Shown here: in pieces, positions 34,298 through 43,240 of the stretch | How the letters are laid out: each line of letters opens with the position of its first letter | How positions within the stretch are numbered: the first letter of the stretch is position 1 | Assembly: GCF_900177675.1 (NCBI RefSeq) | Contig: NZ_FXWM01000001.1 | Location: forward strand, 2,737,001-2,801,000 | Direction: 5' to 3' | Length of the DNA: 64,000 nucleotides | Origin: Bacillus sp. OV166 | GTDB taxonomy: Bacteria > Bacillota > Bacilli > Bacillales > Cytobacillaceae | Program-made: the position numbers and the translations under genes | Notes under the pieces: generated by a model | The model's database searches: none | What the model saw: the letters and a program-made list of their open reading frames with translations, nothing else | Told to the model about the DNA's origin: nothing

Positions 34298-35035
34298 TTA
34301 CATAAATTTCAAATGTTGATTGCCATAAAATATCTTTAAAATATATTCCGCATCAGGTACATTCAATCTGTTAAAACCGATCAGAAATTCTTTATTGTCA
34401 TACGGCACTTCTCTAAAAGCAACAGAAATATCTCCCTGTTCACCAATCGTCACAACAGCGTAGGTGGCCAATGGCTTATAATTACAGCCCAAAGAGCTTG
34501 GGTTGAGATAGAGTCGCTCCATGGATTTAAAGTGATGGATCACGTGATGATGGCCAAAACAAACAATATCCGCATTAGATGTCTGGTAAAAGGCGTCAAG
34601 TTTCTCCTCGGTTGGCTCTTTATCCACGGAGATAAATTTATTTTGTTCACTCAAATGGTAGTGAACAAAAAACAATCTTTTACCATTGTAAATCGATTCT
34701 AATGTGACAGGAATCTCGGTTAAAAACGGAATAAACTTATGGTCTAGATGGGCTGCAATCCATTGATGATGTACCTTTTCACTACCCCTGCTATAAGGCT
34801 CTCTACCTGCAATAATATCCAAAATAGCTTCATCGTGGTTTCCCATTACAAACGAAATATCAGCACGTGAACTTAGGAGCTCAAGAACCTCATTTGTTTC
34901 ATACCCAATCCCGATCAAATCTCCCAAACAATAGATATGCTCAGTCTTTTCGTCCTTGTCAATCTCATTCAAAACTGCTCTTAATGCCGAATAATTACCA
35001 TGAATATCCGTTATGATTGCTATTTTCTTCTCCAT
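34298..35035 (-). CDS. Metallophosphoesterase (YfcE/MJ0936-like)
   Basis: The 245-residue calcineurin-like enzyme has the ordered metal motifs TDIHGN, LGDLIGIG, VMGNHDEA and, near residue 163, FGHHHVIHH. ATG 35035 follows CGGAG. The family contains phosphodiesterases of broad or nucleotide specificity; the substrate here is unknown. Confidence 0.88.
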   Translation of the reverse strand: MEKKIAIITDIHGNYSALRAVLNEIDKDEKTEHIYCLGDLIGIGYETNEVLELLSSRADISFVMGNHDEAILDIIAGREPYSRGSEKVHHQWIAAHLDHKFIPFLTEIPVTLESIYNGKRLFFVHYHLSEQNKFISVDKEPTEEKLDAFYQTSNADIVCFGHHHVIHHFKSMERLYLNPSSLGCNYKPLATYAVVTIGEQGDISVAFREVPYDNKEFLIGFNRLNVPDAEYILKIFYGNQHLKFM

Positions 35036-35107
35036 TTTCTAATCTCCGTTTTTCCCATAGTTTACACATCTGCAAGTAATAAAATACAAATATTTGGAAC
35101 ATGGGAC

Positions 35108-36205
35108 CTAAGGGGTCTTTGCTGTTTTTCTCATCCCGACTTTAAAAATCCATCTTAGAAGCGGTGGAACGGCAAAGTAAATAAAAAAGAGTCGAAAAAG
35201 TTGATAGCCGGTCACCATCGATAAATCGGCATGGACCTCATGAGCGAGAATTCCCATTTGATCCATTCCTCCAGGAGCCAAAGCTAAAAAACTGGTTGAA
35301 TGGTTGATAGGGTAGTAAGCAACAAGTAATAAACTTAGCCCGCTGGAGACCAAAATCATTACCATTCCACTAAGGAACGCAAGTGTAATAATTTTTGTTT
35401 TGTGCTCCAGTTTTTCAGGCTTTAATAGCAAACCAATGTACCCGCCAATCATAAATTGAGATACATCAAGAATCGAAGCTGGTAACGCCGGACCATGCAA
35501 GCCAGATAAATGGATGACCGCTGTTCCTAAAATTGGACCTAACAAATAGGGAGTAGGAAATTTGAATTTCCGAGCTAGAAATGCACAAACCACACAAATA
35601 ACAACAAACCAAATGATGGTTGGAAAAAGTGGGATAGGGGAGACTGTACCACTATTAAACAAGTCCGAAGTTGTGTTTGTCGTATTTTTAAAAAGCGGAC
35701 CTAATATAAGAAAAGGAACAAAGAAAATAATCATTATTAATCTAGCTACCTGAAGAAAGGTCACCGTAGTAATGTTAATTCCTTTCAATTCTTCGGCGAA
35801 AATAATCATTTGTGATAGCCCGCCCGGAATACTTCCAATCAACACGGTTGGATAATCTACACCAGTTAACTTAGAAACAACAAAAGCAATTCCAGCACAA
35901 AAACAAACAAGTAATACTGTCATCAGCAACATGGAAGGCAGTTTGGCCATTATTTCCAAAAGTGCATCTTTTGTGAACGAGAGGCCAACCGAATATCCGA
36001 CAATCACTAAACCTATGTCGCGAATGGAACTAGGCCAGTAAAATTGAACTTTTCTAAACCTTGAGCCAATTAAAACAGCTGCCATCGGTCCTAGCAGCCA
36101 TGGAATAGGTGTATGTAGTGCAACGAACGTAATTCCTCCTATTAAAGCGATTAACAATGAGACACAAAATCGAATCCTTTTGTCGTCATTTGCAAATTTG
36201 ATCAA
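35108..36205 (-). CDS. AbrB-family membrane protein (putative transporter)
   Basis: The 365-residue protein has about ten membrane segments and two similar halves, each with a glycine-rich block (IGSIPGGLSQM and LALAPGGMDQMGILAHEV), the hallmark of the 'ammonia monooxygenase/AbrB' membrane family, unrelated to the AbrB DNA-binding protein. It starts with TTG 36205 after GAAGGG. Function is not established. Confidence 0.85.
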   Translation of the reverse strand: MIKFANDDKRIRFCVSLLIALIGGITFVALHTPIPWLLGPMAAVLIGSRFRKVQFYWPSSIRDIGLVIVGYSVGLSFTKDALLEIMAKLPSMLLMTVLLVCFCAGIAFVVSKLTGVDYPTVLIGSIPGGLSQMIIFAEELKGINITTVTFLQVARLIMIIFFVPFLILGPLFKNTTNTTSDLFNSGTVSPIPLFPTIIWFVVICVVCAFLARKFKFPTPYLLGPILGTAVIHLSGLHGPALPASILDVSQFMIGGYIGLLLKPEKLEHKTKIITLAFLSGMVMILVSSGLSLLLVAYYPINHSTSFLALAPGGMDQMGILAHEVHADLSMVTGYQLFRLFFIYFAVPPLLRWIFKVGMRKTAKTP

Positions 36206-36417
36206 ACAGAACCCTTCTATCTCTATAAATTAGTTGAATATTAGCAACCTTGAAGCAAGGAAACACGATATTTATGTAATTCCGCTCTTAAACTATTTTA
36301 TCATGGTGTGGAAATTTAATCTAAACTAGTGCATTAGAGTGAAGTAATTTTGGGGAAAATTACACATAATAATCGGGAAGTTTACATGGAAAATATAGCT
36401 GGAAAGGAGAGTAATAT

Positions 36418-36930
36418 ATGAAAACACCATTTATTTTAGGACTGGGTATTACCTTCCTCTTATTAGTCCCACTTGGCATGTATACAAATATCTTCCCATT
36501 CTGTGCGATTGGCTTAACTGGTGCAGGTTTATCATTCATATTAATTAGTTTAAAAGTAAAAAATGTCTGGAAGGGATTCACCAGGGTACAAGAATTACCT
36601 TATATCGGTTCATCGGTCATGTGGATCTATCGCTTCGGGATTCTGGGACTTGGAGCTCTAGCCTTGTTCAGCGCTTCTGCGTATTGGGCAGATTCACCGG
36701 CTTACATAAAAAAGAATTACACAATATTAGAAGGGATTCCTTCAAAAATTGTTTATGAGAAACCTTCCAAGGGTGAAATCCAAGGGACTATTACTGTAAT
36801 AATCCATAATAAACGCTTAAATATATCTCCAAATCCACAATATCCAATCGAAAAAAATGTGGAAGGACGCCGTTTCCTGATAAACTACCTGCCAAACACG
36901 GAGTGGGTCATGGATTACAAAATCGAATAA
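36418..36930 (+). CDS. Hypothetical membrane protein
   Basis: The 170-residue protein has two N-terminal membrane segments, a third around residues 75-90 (FGILGLGALALFSASAYW), then an outside or cytoplasmic strand-rich domain of about 75 residues. ATG 36418 follows GGAAAGGAG. No family is recognised. Confidence 0.7.
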   Translation: MKTPFILGLGITFLLLVPLGMYTNIFPFCAIGLTGAGLSFILISLKVKNVWKGFTRVQELPYIGSSVMWIYRFGILGLGALALFSASAYWADSPAYIKKNYTILEGIPSKIVYEKPSKGEIQGTITVIIHNKRLNISPNPQYPIEKNVEGRRFLINYLPNTEWVMDYKIE

Positions 36931-36937
36931 TAACAGA

Positions 36938-36977
36938 AAAAAACTAGGAAGCTCCTTATGAGTTCCCTAGTTTTTTG
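36938..36977. terminator. Bidirectional terminator
   Basis: AAAACTAGG pairs with CCTAGTTTT around a 15-base loop; T runs lie on both strands, serving the two converging genes. Confidence 0.75.
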
Positions 36978-36991
36978 TTTAATTAAGAAAA

Positions 36992-38254
36992 TTAATTTAC
37001 CTGACTTTGCAAAACTTCTTGTCGCTTCTCCACGATAATCAATCCACCCACTAACCCAAGAGAGGCAAATATGACAGGAATAATAAAACCATATTGGTAT
37101 CCAACACTACTTGCAGATGCGTGGAAATGGTCTAACACTTTCCCAAAAATACTTGGCAAAAGAACAGCACTTAAAAAACCGCCCATATTAGCAAAGCCAG
37201 AAACAACCCCGACTTCTTTGATATCGAAGGATTTTCTAACAATCGCAAACGTTAAAGCACTTGCTCCATTTCCGTATCCAATAAGAAAGAAAATAATCGT
37301 AAGCATTAAGACTGGCGGCTTTCCATTCATGAAAAGGAAAGACGCCCAGCATAAAAACACAATGCAGTGAACAATAACATACGGACGTTTAATCGAGTCT
37401 AAGCGGCTGGAAATCCAGCTAGTTAATGGAGCACCAATAATTGCCCCGAAAAGTCCTACCATAATCAGTTGACTCGCATCTGAACGAGACAATCCATAAA
37501 CATGCATCCCATAGGGGACAGCCCACGAACCAATAAATCCTACATACGTTCCAACAGTACCAAAGTGACAGAAGAACGTGGCCCATGCTTGGCGGGTAGA
37601 AAAAATACGACGTAACAAAATCAGCGTTTTTTCACGCGGCTTTTTCTGTTTTTTAGGTAGGGTATCGTTCCATTCAAAAGTCTTTGGTTTTTTTACTAGG
37701 ACATAGTAGAGAAGCACTCCACAGAGAACTACCATAATTCCCGATGTAAAAAATGGGGGGCGCCAGCCTGATCGTGTAATCCATGCAGAAAAGGGGACGG
37801 TCGCTAGTAAAAAGCCAAAACTCCCTGCCATTCCAGCTATGCCCAGTAATCCAACAAACTCCCTCACTTTAAACCATTGATTTAGGATCAACACTAAATT
37901 AACCCAAATAGCTGAATCACCCGTACCTACCAATAATCTAGCCAAAAGAAGCACTAGTTCATTCGTGGCTAGACTATAAATTAATGTACCTATTCCAGTA
38001 AGAAGCGCCCCAATCACTAGAAAAAAGTTGGGGCCAAACCGATCAGACAAGATCCCAATAGGAATTTGCAGACCAGCATAGGCAAAAAATTGAATACTTG
38101 TCAGTAATCCAATCGTAGAGGCTGTAATGTTGAAATCCTTCATCAATTGATCGGAAATTAAACCTGGAGCTGTTCGTTGACTAACAATTAATAAATACGT
38201 TAATAAAATTGATACAAAAACGACCCATCTATACTTGCTATTTTGTTTTTCCAA
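36992..38254 (-). CDS. MFS transporter
   Basis: The 420-residue protein has 12 membrane segments and MFS loop motif A as GILSDRFGPNFFLV. The QRTAPGLISDQLMKDFNIT start and the GTGDSAIWVNLVLIL segment resemble organic-acid and sugar-acid porters. It starts with TTG 38254, after CAGGAGAAG. Substrate unknown. Confidence 0.87.
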   Translation of the reverse strand: MEKQNSKYRWVVFVSILLTYLLIVSQRTAPGLISDQLMKDFNITASTIGLLTSIQFFAYAGLQIPIGILSDRFGPNFFLVIGALLTGIGTLIYSLATNELVLLLARLLVGTGDSAIWVNLVLILNQWFKVREFVGLLGIAGMAGSFGFLLATVPFSAWITRSGWRPPFFTSGIMVVLCGVLLYYVLVKKPKTFEWNDTLPKKQKKPREKTLILLRRIFSTRQAWATFFCHFGTVGTYVGFIGSWAVPYGMHVYGLSRSDASQLIMVGLFGAIIGAPLTSWISSRLDSIKRPYVIVHCIVFLCWASFLFMNGKPPVLMLTIIFFLIGYGNGASALTFAIVRKSFDIKEVGVVSGFANMGGFLSAVLLPSIFGKVLDHFHASASSVGYQYGFIIPVIFASLGLVGGLIIVEKRQEVLQSQVN

Positions 38255-38491
38255 TGTTCTCTTCTCCTGTTTGCTATAATTTCCTTATTATACTATATAA
38301 ATCTTAATTAGGGTCTATCGAGACACTGGCTTTTGTCAGTGTCACTTATTATATTGAAAAGTTTATTTGTGCTTTTACATTGTCCGCTAATACTTATGCA
38401 CTAACTTTTGATGGGAAAGGTTCATTTTATCATGAAAATGAAGTTAACCCATATACTTATGTTACACCACTATTTAAGGGGGGATTGGTTC

Positions 38492-39298
38492 ATGAATCAA
38501 CAAACCTTAATATTGGATTTAGATGACACCTTGATTCACTGTAATAAATACTTTGTAGAATCTAGAAACAGCTTTGCAAATGTGATGAAGAAATGGTTTA
38601 AATCCGTACCAAAGCAGGAAATTCTCCAAAAACAATCTGAAATTGATATAAAATCTGTTGAAAATAATGGCTTGCATTCTTCCTTATATACGCAATCCCT
38701 AGTGACAACCTATCGGTATTTTTGCGAAAAAACGGGGAGAAAAATGAAAGCGTCTGAACTAAATCGAGTAGAAAAAATTGGTCAAAGTGTTTTTCAAAGA
38801 AAGGTGAAACCTTTTCCTTATATGTATGAAATCTTGGATACCTTACAAGCAGAGCAGCATCAACTATATTTATTTACTGGAGGCGATGAAGAGAATCAAA
38901 ATAGGAAAATTTCCCAATTGCGCTTAACGGATTACTTTGAAGAAAGAATCTTTATCTTTGAACATAAAACCACAGAAGCATTGCAACAGGTTTTAAACAA
39001 TATAAACGCAGACAAAAAGAAGACTTGGCTGATCGGAAATTCACTCAAAACAGACATCAAGCCGGCGATTGAGCTTGGTCTAAATGCCATTCATATCCCA
39101 GCGGAAATAGAATGGAGCTATAATATCGTGGATATTGAAATTGAACCAAATGGTACCTATGCCGAATTAAAATCACTTATTCAATTGCCAGTGTATATAA
39201 GAGAACAGGCATATTCTCGTGGAAAAACTAGAAGGGATTCTGTCAAAGAAATCCTGTCTCAAGAATGGGTTCATTTAAATAATGAAGTTAAAGCCTAA
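38492..39298 (+). CDS. HAD-superfamily hydrolase
   Basis: From ATG 38492, after AAGGGGGGAT, the protein has 268 residues. HAD motifs are LDLDDTLIH (I), LFTGGDEE (II), KTT lysine at about residue 168 (III) and WLIGNSLKTDI (IV, with the acidic residue displaced to KTD). The cap is helical. It is probably a phosphatase or nucleotidase of unknown substrate. The upstream frame to 38408 has no ribosome site. Confidence 0.85.
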   Translation: MNQQTLILDLDDTLIHCNKYFVESRNSFANVMKKWFKSVPKQEILQKQSEIDIKSVENNGLHSSLYTQSLVTTYRYFCEKTGRKMKASELNRVEKIGQSVFQRKVKPFPYMYEILDTLQAEQHQLYLFTGGDEENQNRKISQLRLTDYFEERIFIFEHKTTEALQQVLNNINADKKKTWLIGNSLKTDIKPAIELGLNAIHIPAEIEWSYNIVDIEIEPNGTYAELKSLIQLPVYIREQAYSRGKTRRDSVKEILSQEWVHLNNEVKA

Positions 39299-39320
39299 GC
39301 AGTGAAATCCCATATAATGC

Positions 39321-39356
39321 AGAGCTGGTTCCAAGATGGAATCAGCTCTATTTTTA
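39321..39356 (+). terminator. Terminator
   Basis: AGAGCTG and CAGCTCT arms, extended by GGTTCC/GGAAT, are followed by ATTTTTATT. Confidence 0.65.
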
Positions 39357-39441
39357 TTCAATTAATTGATTTCTTAGAATAGTAGTTAGGGCTCATATAG
39401 AGTATAATAAACTTATCTAATGTAGTAAGGAGATACCCATC

Positions 39442-40005
39442 ATGAGCATAAAACCAAAAAAGTATAATTTTTTGCAGCGATTTGGACGTGCTTTTAAGTT
39501 TAATATTACTAAACTTCTACGGTCTCCTGGTGGAGCTAGAAAAGTATCCTTAGGATTTGCGCTGGGCCTTGGTTTGGAAATGTTGGTTCTTTCAACAGGT
39601 TCGCTTATTTATATATTATTTGTACCAATCGTCCGTTTAGCGAAAGGTTCATTACCTGCATCCATTATTGGTAATGTCATCGGGAAACTAACCCTTCTTC
39701 CAGTACTTCTGTTACCTTTTGCAAAAAAAATTGGGAAATTGATTTTTCCGATGAAAGTAAATATAGGTCACAAGTCATCATTTTCTTTTCAAAAGTTAAT
39801 CCATGGTGATCTTCATAGTCTAATAAGTATCCTTCATGGAGGCTTCCATACTTTAATAGGTATGACCATTTTTGGGATGATTCTAAGCTTTAGTTCTTAC
39901 TTTATTGTTTATTATTTTTATGAAAAAGAAAAAACAAAAAGGCTTAAAAGAAGACGCAATAAACGAGAAACACCTCTTAATTCAATCAAGCAGAATTATG
40001 TTTAA
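39442..40005 (+). CDS. DUF2062 family membrane protein
   Basis: The 187-residue protein has the DUF2062 layout: a basic N-terminus with KLLRSPGGARKVSLGFALGLGLEML, three to four membrane segments and a very basic C-terminus (KTKRLKRRRNKR). The domain is widespread and of unknown function. ATG 39442 follows AAGGAGATACC. Confidence 0.82.
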   Translation: MSIKPKKYNFLQRFGRAFKFNITKLLRSPGGARKVSLGFALGLGLEMLVLSTGSLIYILFVPIVRLAKGSLPASIIGNVIGKLTLLPVLLLPFAKKIGKLIFPMKVNIGHKSSFSFQKLIHGDLHSLISILHGGFHTLIGMTIFGMILSFSSYFIVYYFYEKEKTKRLKRRRNKRETPLNSIKQNYV

Positions 40006-40018
40006 TTGTTTCGAAAAA

Positions 40019-40070
40019 GAAAACGCCTCCACTTAACATCTGAAATAGTGGAAGGTGTTTTCTTTTTTTT
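40019..40070 (+). terminator. Terminator
   Basis: AAAACGCCTCCAC can pair, with mismatches, with GTGGAAGGTGTTTT, followed by CTTTTTTTT. Confidence 0.6.
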
Positions 40071-40124
40071 ACTTTGATTAATCTTTTCTGATATATGTAC
40101 ATATTAATAGGTGAGGTGATTAAC

Positions 40125-40952
40125 GTGGACAAGTTGAATTCAAATCCCAAATTTGATTTACATACACATCATGATCGTTGCGGCCATGCACGCGGTAAGA
40201 TTCGTGATTATATTGATGCCGCGATTGAACGAGGTCTAAGTGTAATCGGGATTGCCGATCATTCCCCTTACTTTAGTAGTGACGAAGACCAGCTCCGTCC
40301 CCATATCGCGATGGCAAAAAGTATGTTTCCCGAATACGTCAACGAAGTACTGCAGCTGAAACAAGCTTATAGCGATAAAATCGAGGTTCTTCTTGGAGTG
40401 GAATCTGATTTCTTCCCTGAGTCAGTGAAGATTTATCAATCCTGTTTTGAGCCGTACCCATTTGATTACATCATTGGTTCGGTTCACCATGTGGACGGGG
40501 TGAGTATTTTTAATAAAAAGCGCTGGAATGGGCTTACAGAACAAGAAAAAATCAGAACGAAAGAAAATTACTATTCGCTTATTGAGCAATCGGCTCGAAG
40601 TGGGATGTTTCAAATCCTCGGCCATATTGATGCCATGAAAGGATTCTATCCTGCCTTTTCATCCATCCAGACAGCTGCAGTTGAAAATACAATTAAGGTG
40701 ATTGGAGAAAATGATATCGCGATTGAAATCAACACATCCGGAAAAACAAAAGACGTTGGCGGCTGGTATCCGTCTGATGATATTTTAGAGCTGGCACTTC
40801 ACTATGGTGTGAAGGTAACGTTTGGATCGGATGCCCATGATCCACATCGAGTAGGGGACGAGTTTGATCAAGTTCAACGGCGGCTTAAGGAAATCGGCTT
40901 CAAAAAATGGGTTTATTTTAAAAATAAAGAGAGAGTCACAGTTAGGATTTAG
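40125..40952 (+). CDS. PHP-domain phosphatase, HisK (histidinol-phosphatase)-like
   Basis: From GTG 40125, seven bases after GGTGAGGTG, the protein has 275 residues. Metal motifs are DLHTHHDRCGHA, GIADHSPYF, GVESDFF, GSVHHVDG, LGHIDAMKG, EINTSG and FGSDAHDPHRVGD, the HisK/PHP order. No other histidine genes lie nearby, so histidinol phosphate is a family-based guess and another phosphoester is possible. Confidence 0.85.
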   Translation: MDKLNSNPKFDLHTHHDRCGHARGKIRDYIDAAIERGLSVIGIADHSPYFSSDEDQLRPHIAMAKSMFPEYVNEVLQLKQAYSDKIEVLLGVESDFFPESVKIYQSCFEPYPFDYIIGSVHHVDGVSIFNKKRWNGLTEQEKIRTKENYYSLIEQSARSGMFQILGHIDAMKGFYPAFSSIQTAAVENTIKVIGENDIAIEINTSGKTKDVGGWYPSDDILELALHYGVKVTFGSDAHDPHRVGDEFDQVQRRLKEIGFKKWVYFKNKERVTVRI

Positions 40953-41017
40953 GAAATCCATGCTTTGTATATTTATTCTTGAATTACAAACACTACAAGT
41001 AAAAAGGCGGTGTAATC

Positions 41018-41197
41018 ATGGATAAAGAGAAAAAGAATGTACCTCAAGAGTTTCAAAATAATGTAAATGATCATAAAAATAGCAAAACAAATCTTACAGC
41101 TAACTTAGAGGATAATGATATTCAGCCAGACAGCGCCATTATCACTGGTGGTGGAGATCCCAATCTTTCACCTGATTCGGGAAGACCTCTAATATAG
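41018..41197 (+). CDS. Small acidic hypothetical protein (59 residues)
   Basis: ATG 41018 follows AAAAGGCGG. The 59 residues are polar and unstructured-looking (Asn/Lys/Asp-rich), with a glycine-rich end (TGGGDPNLSPDSGRPLI). There is no membrane segment. A terminator follows. Small acidic proteins like this occur in many Bacillus genomes; function unknown. Confidence 0.6.
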   Translation: MDKEKKNVPQEFQNNVNDHKNSKTNLTANLEDNDIQPDSAIITGGGDPNLSPDSGRPLI

Positions 41198-41224
41198 TGT
41201 TAAGCGATTTATTTTTAATCAAAA

Positions 41225-41277
41225 AAAACACCTTCTCACATTCATTTTCCTAAAAATGAAACGAGGAAGGTGTATTT
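41225..41277. terminator. Bidirectional terminator
   Basis: ACACCTTC pairs with GAAGGTGT and an inner TTCATTTT/AAAATGAA stem extends it. A and T runs flank it, serving the + small gene and the - lipase gene. Confidence 0.75.
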
Positions 41278-41330
41278 TTGAGTTGGTTTTTAAGCTGTTA
41301 AAGAGTTCTTTTACCGATCTTCCTTCGGTT

Positions 41331-42152
41331 CTATACGGTGCTTTTTCTGAATTGATGTTTAAATTGATAAATCATTTGCTCCGAAATGGCGGTATATCCA
41401 GCCAGATTTGGATGAACACCATCAGGGGAAAGATTTTGCAGGTGGTCCCCGTTAATGACCTTTGTTGTTTCAATGACAATCGACCGTGGGACTTTATGAG
41501 CGACCTCATATATATTAACATTCCAATTTGGCAGCATTTTATCTGCCAGAGGGTACAGTTGGTCATCTGGTGATAATGGATTATACAATTCTAAGAATAC
41601 AATTGTGACCTTTGGATTTAGCTTGGTAATTCTCGATGTAATCTCAGACAAATTTTTCGAGAAGGTGGTTTGCAATTGGTCATAGCTTTGAATGACGGTA
41701 CGAAAATTTTGCCCGTTTGCCATTCGAAGAATATCATTGCCGCCCACATTAATCGTGACAATGTCGGATTGCTTGATCGATTCATCAAATCGACCCTCTT
41801 GAACCAAGTCATTTAATTCACTACTGGTGATCCCATTGATCCCTTGATTTTGAAATTCAATTTGTTTTGCGGTTTGTTCTGCCAATTTGCTAGAAAATAG
41901 ACTGACAAAATTTTCATTCTTTCCTGCACCGACTCCACGTATAATAGAATCACCAATCGCCAAATGGTGAATCTGAGAAGTTATAGCATTTCGATAATAA
42001 TTGAGATAAGAGACTTGGTCAGAACTCTTATTAACCACCGCAACCGCGTGTTTTTTCATTTGGTGGATTTGGTACTGCGGGTAATAAAACCACGCAGAAC
42101 TACCAAGGCCAATGAGGAATACAAAAACTATTAGATATTTTACTATTTTCAT
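41331..42152 (-). CDS. SGNH/GDSL-type hydrolase, exported
   Basis: From ATG 42152, eight bases after AAGGAG, the protein has 273 residues. An N-terminal signal or anchor (IVKYLIVFVFLIGLGSSAWF) precedes an SGNH domain with block I AIGDSIIRG, block III INVGGNDIL and block V SPDGVHPNLAG (catalytic Ser, Gly, Asn, Asp/His). It is predicted to be an extracytoplasmic esterase, lipase or acyl hydrolase. Confidence 0.9.
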   Translation of the reverse strand: MKIVKYLIVFVFLIGLGSSAWFYYPQYQIHQMKKHAVAVVNKSSDQVSYLNYYRNAITSQIHHLAIGDSIIRGVGAGKNENFVSLFSSKLAEQTAKQIEFQNQGINGITSSELNDLVQEGRFDESIKQSDIVTINVGGNDILRMANGQNFRTVIQSYDQLQTTFSKNLSEITSRITKLNPKVTIVFLELYNPLSPDDQLYPLADKMLPNWNVNIYEVAHKVPRSIVIETTKVINGDHLQNLSPDGVHPNLAGYTAISEQMIYQFKHQFRKSTV

Positions 42153-42328
42153 ACCAACCACTCCTTGAATATTCTATTATATCAAGAATAACAAGTGAAA
42201 ATAAGTAGGAGTTGATTTCCAGTTAAAATAAGGTAAATAGAGATACAACTGAAAAATTGGTATGAACCTAGAGGTTTAATTAATGGAGTATTGAAATTAT
42301 TTCTTTGGGTTTCAAGGAGGACACGTCT

Positions 42329-42406
42329 ATGTACTTCCTTCTAATAGGAAGCAAACCAACTAACATGAAATTTATCGTGAGCGGTGACTGGAGTGAACAA
42401 TTCTAA
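42329..42406 (+). CDS. Possible 25-residue peptide
   Basis: A very strong ribosome site (AAGGAGG, 42314-42320) is followed after eight bases by ATG 42329 and a 25-codon frame that starts MYFLLIG. It sits in the 298-base spacer between two genes of the opposite strand. The ribosome site is the only support; nothing is known of such a peptide. Confidence 0.35.
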   Translation: MYFLLIGSKPTNMKFIVSGDWSEQF

Positions 42407-42407
42407 A

Positions 42408-42440
42408 GAAAAAAAAGCTGCCGAAAATTATCCGGCAGCT
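42408..42440 (-). terminator. Terminator of the YhcN-type gene
   Basis: AGCTGCCG (42416-42423) pairs with CGGCAGCT (42433-42440); on the - strand TTTTTTTT follows. Confidence 0.85.
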
Positions 42441-42449
42441 GATTTGCTC

Positions 42450-43136
42450 TTATCTAAACATCCTGTTAACAGAATTCGTAAAATCGTTCCACAGGCCATT
42501 TCTGTTTGTTCCAGTACGAATATCATTTGAATAGTTTGTCATTTGGCCGAAAGTATCGGTATCGTAAGAAATATAAACGTTGTCAATATTTCGATCAGCT
42601 GCACGGACCTGATCGATGATTTTCTGATCAAGTTTGGTGGTAGTCACACGGGTTCCAGTTATTGTAGTTCCTCGATTATTTCTTGTTCCATTGGTAACCG
42701 TGTTGTCAAGATTGCCGGTAGTAGCATTCATATTTGTAGAGCCATTGGTACCTGTTGTACCGGAGTTATAGCCATTCCCATAAGTAGCATTCATATTTGG
42801 CCCCGTCCCAGTTGTGCCTTTATTGGCGCGGGTGCCATTTTGAAGATTATTATTTAATCGAACGGCCACATATGCATCATTATTTCGGATGATTACATGG
42901 GCTTGGTCAACTTCTTTCAGGCTTTCTACATTACTAATGGCACGACCTGAAACACGTAAATTTTGGTTCGAAACATTCCTTACGTTAACACCATTAATGG
43001 CATTGTTTCTAACATTGTTTACTCCCATATTGCCTGCATTATTGTCATTCAATGCATTGTTTTTATTATTTGCGCAACCAGTTAATCCTATTAAGGTAGT
43101 TGCTAAAACAAAAGTTACCCAACCTTTTTTCACCAC
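42450..43136 (-). CDS. YhcN/YlaJ-family sporulation lipoprotein
   Basis: From GTG 43136 (after GGGGAG) the protein has 228 residues: a signal with lipobox LTGC, an Asn-rich stretch, then the YhcN/YlaJ domain (AISNVESLKEVDQAHVIIRNNDAYVAV). The domain is interrupted by a Gly/Asn/Thr repeat (about residues 100-155) and resumes with LDQKIIDQVRAADRNIDNVYISYD. Such lipoproteins are made in the forespore and attach to the spore inner membrane. A matching forespore promoter lies at 43172-43200. Confidence 0.9.
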   Translation of the reverse strand: MVKKGWVTFVLATTLIGLTGCANNKNNALNDNNAGNMGVNNVRNNAINGVNVRNVSNQNLRVSGRAISNVESLKEVDQAHVIIRNNDAYVAVRLNNNLQNGTRANKGTTGTGPNMNATYGNGYNSGTTGTNGSTNMNATTGNLDNTVTNGTRNNRGTTITGTRVTTTKLDQKIIDQVRAADRNIDNVYISYDTDTFGQMTNYSNDIRTGTNRNGLWNDFTNSVNRMFR

Positions 43137-43171
43137 AGAAGTCACTCCCCTTAAAAATGGTCTTACAAATA

Positions 43172-43200
43172 TATAATGACCAATTAAAGTCGAACTATGC
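43172..43200 (-). promoter_or_regulatory. Forespore (SigG/SigF-type) promoter
   Basis: On the - strand GCATA (-35) is separated by exactly 17 bases from CATTATA (-10), fitting the SigG consensus GHATR-N17/18-CATNHTA. It lies about 35 bases upstream of the lipoprotein start. Confidence 0.65.
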
Positions 43201-43240
43201 GAGTCAAAGAGCAGGTAAATTTTAAATTAGAAGACCATAA

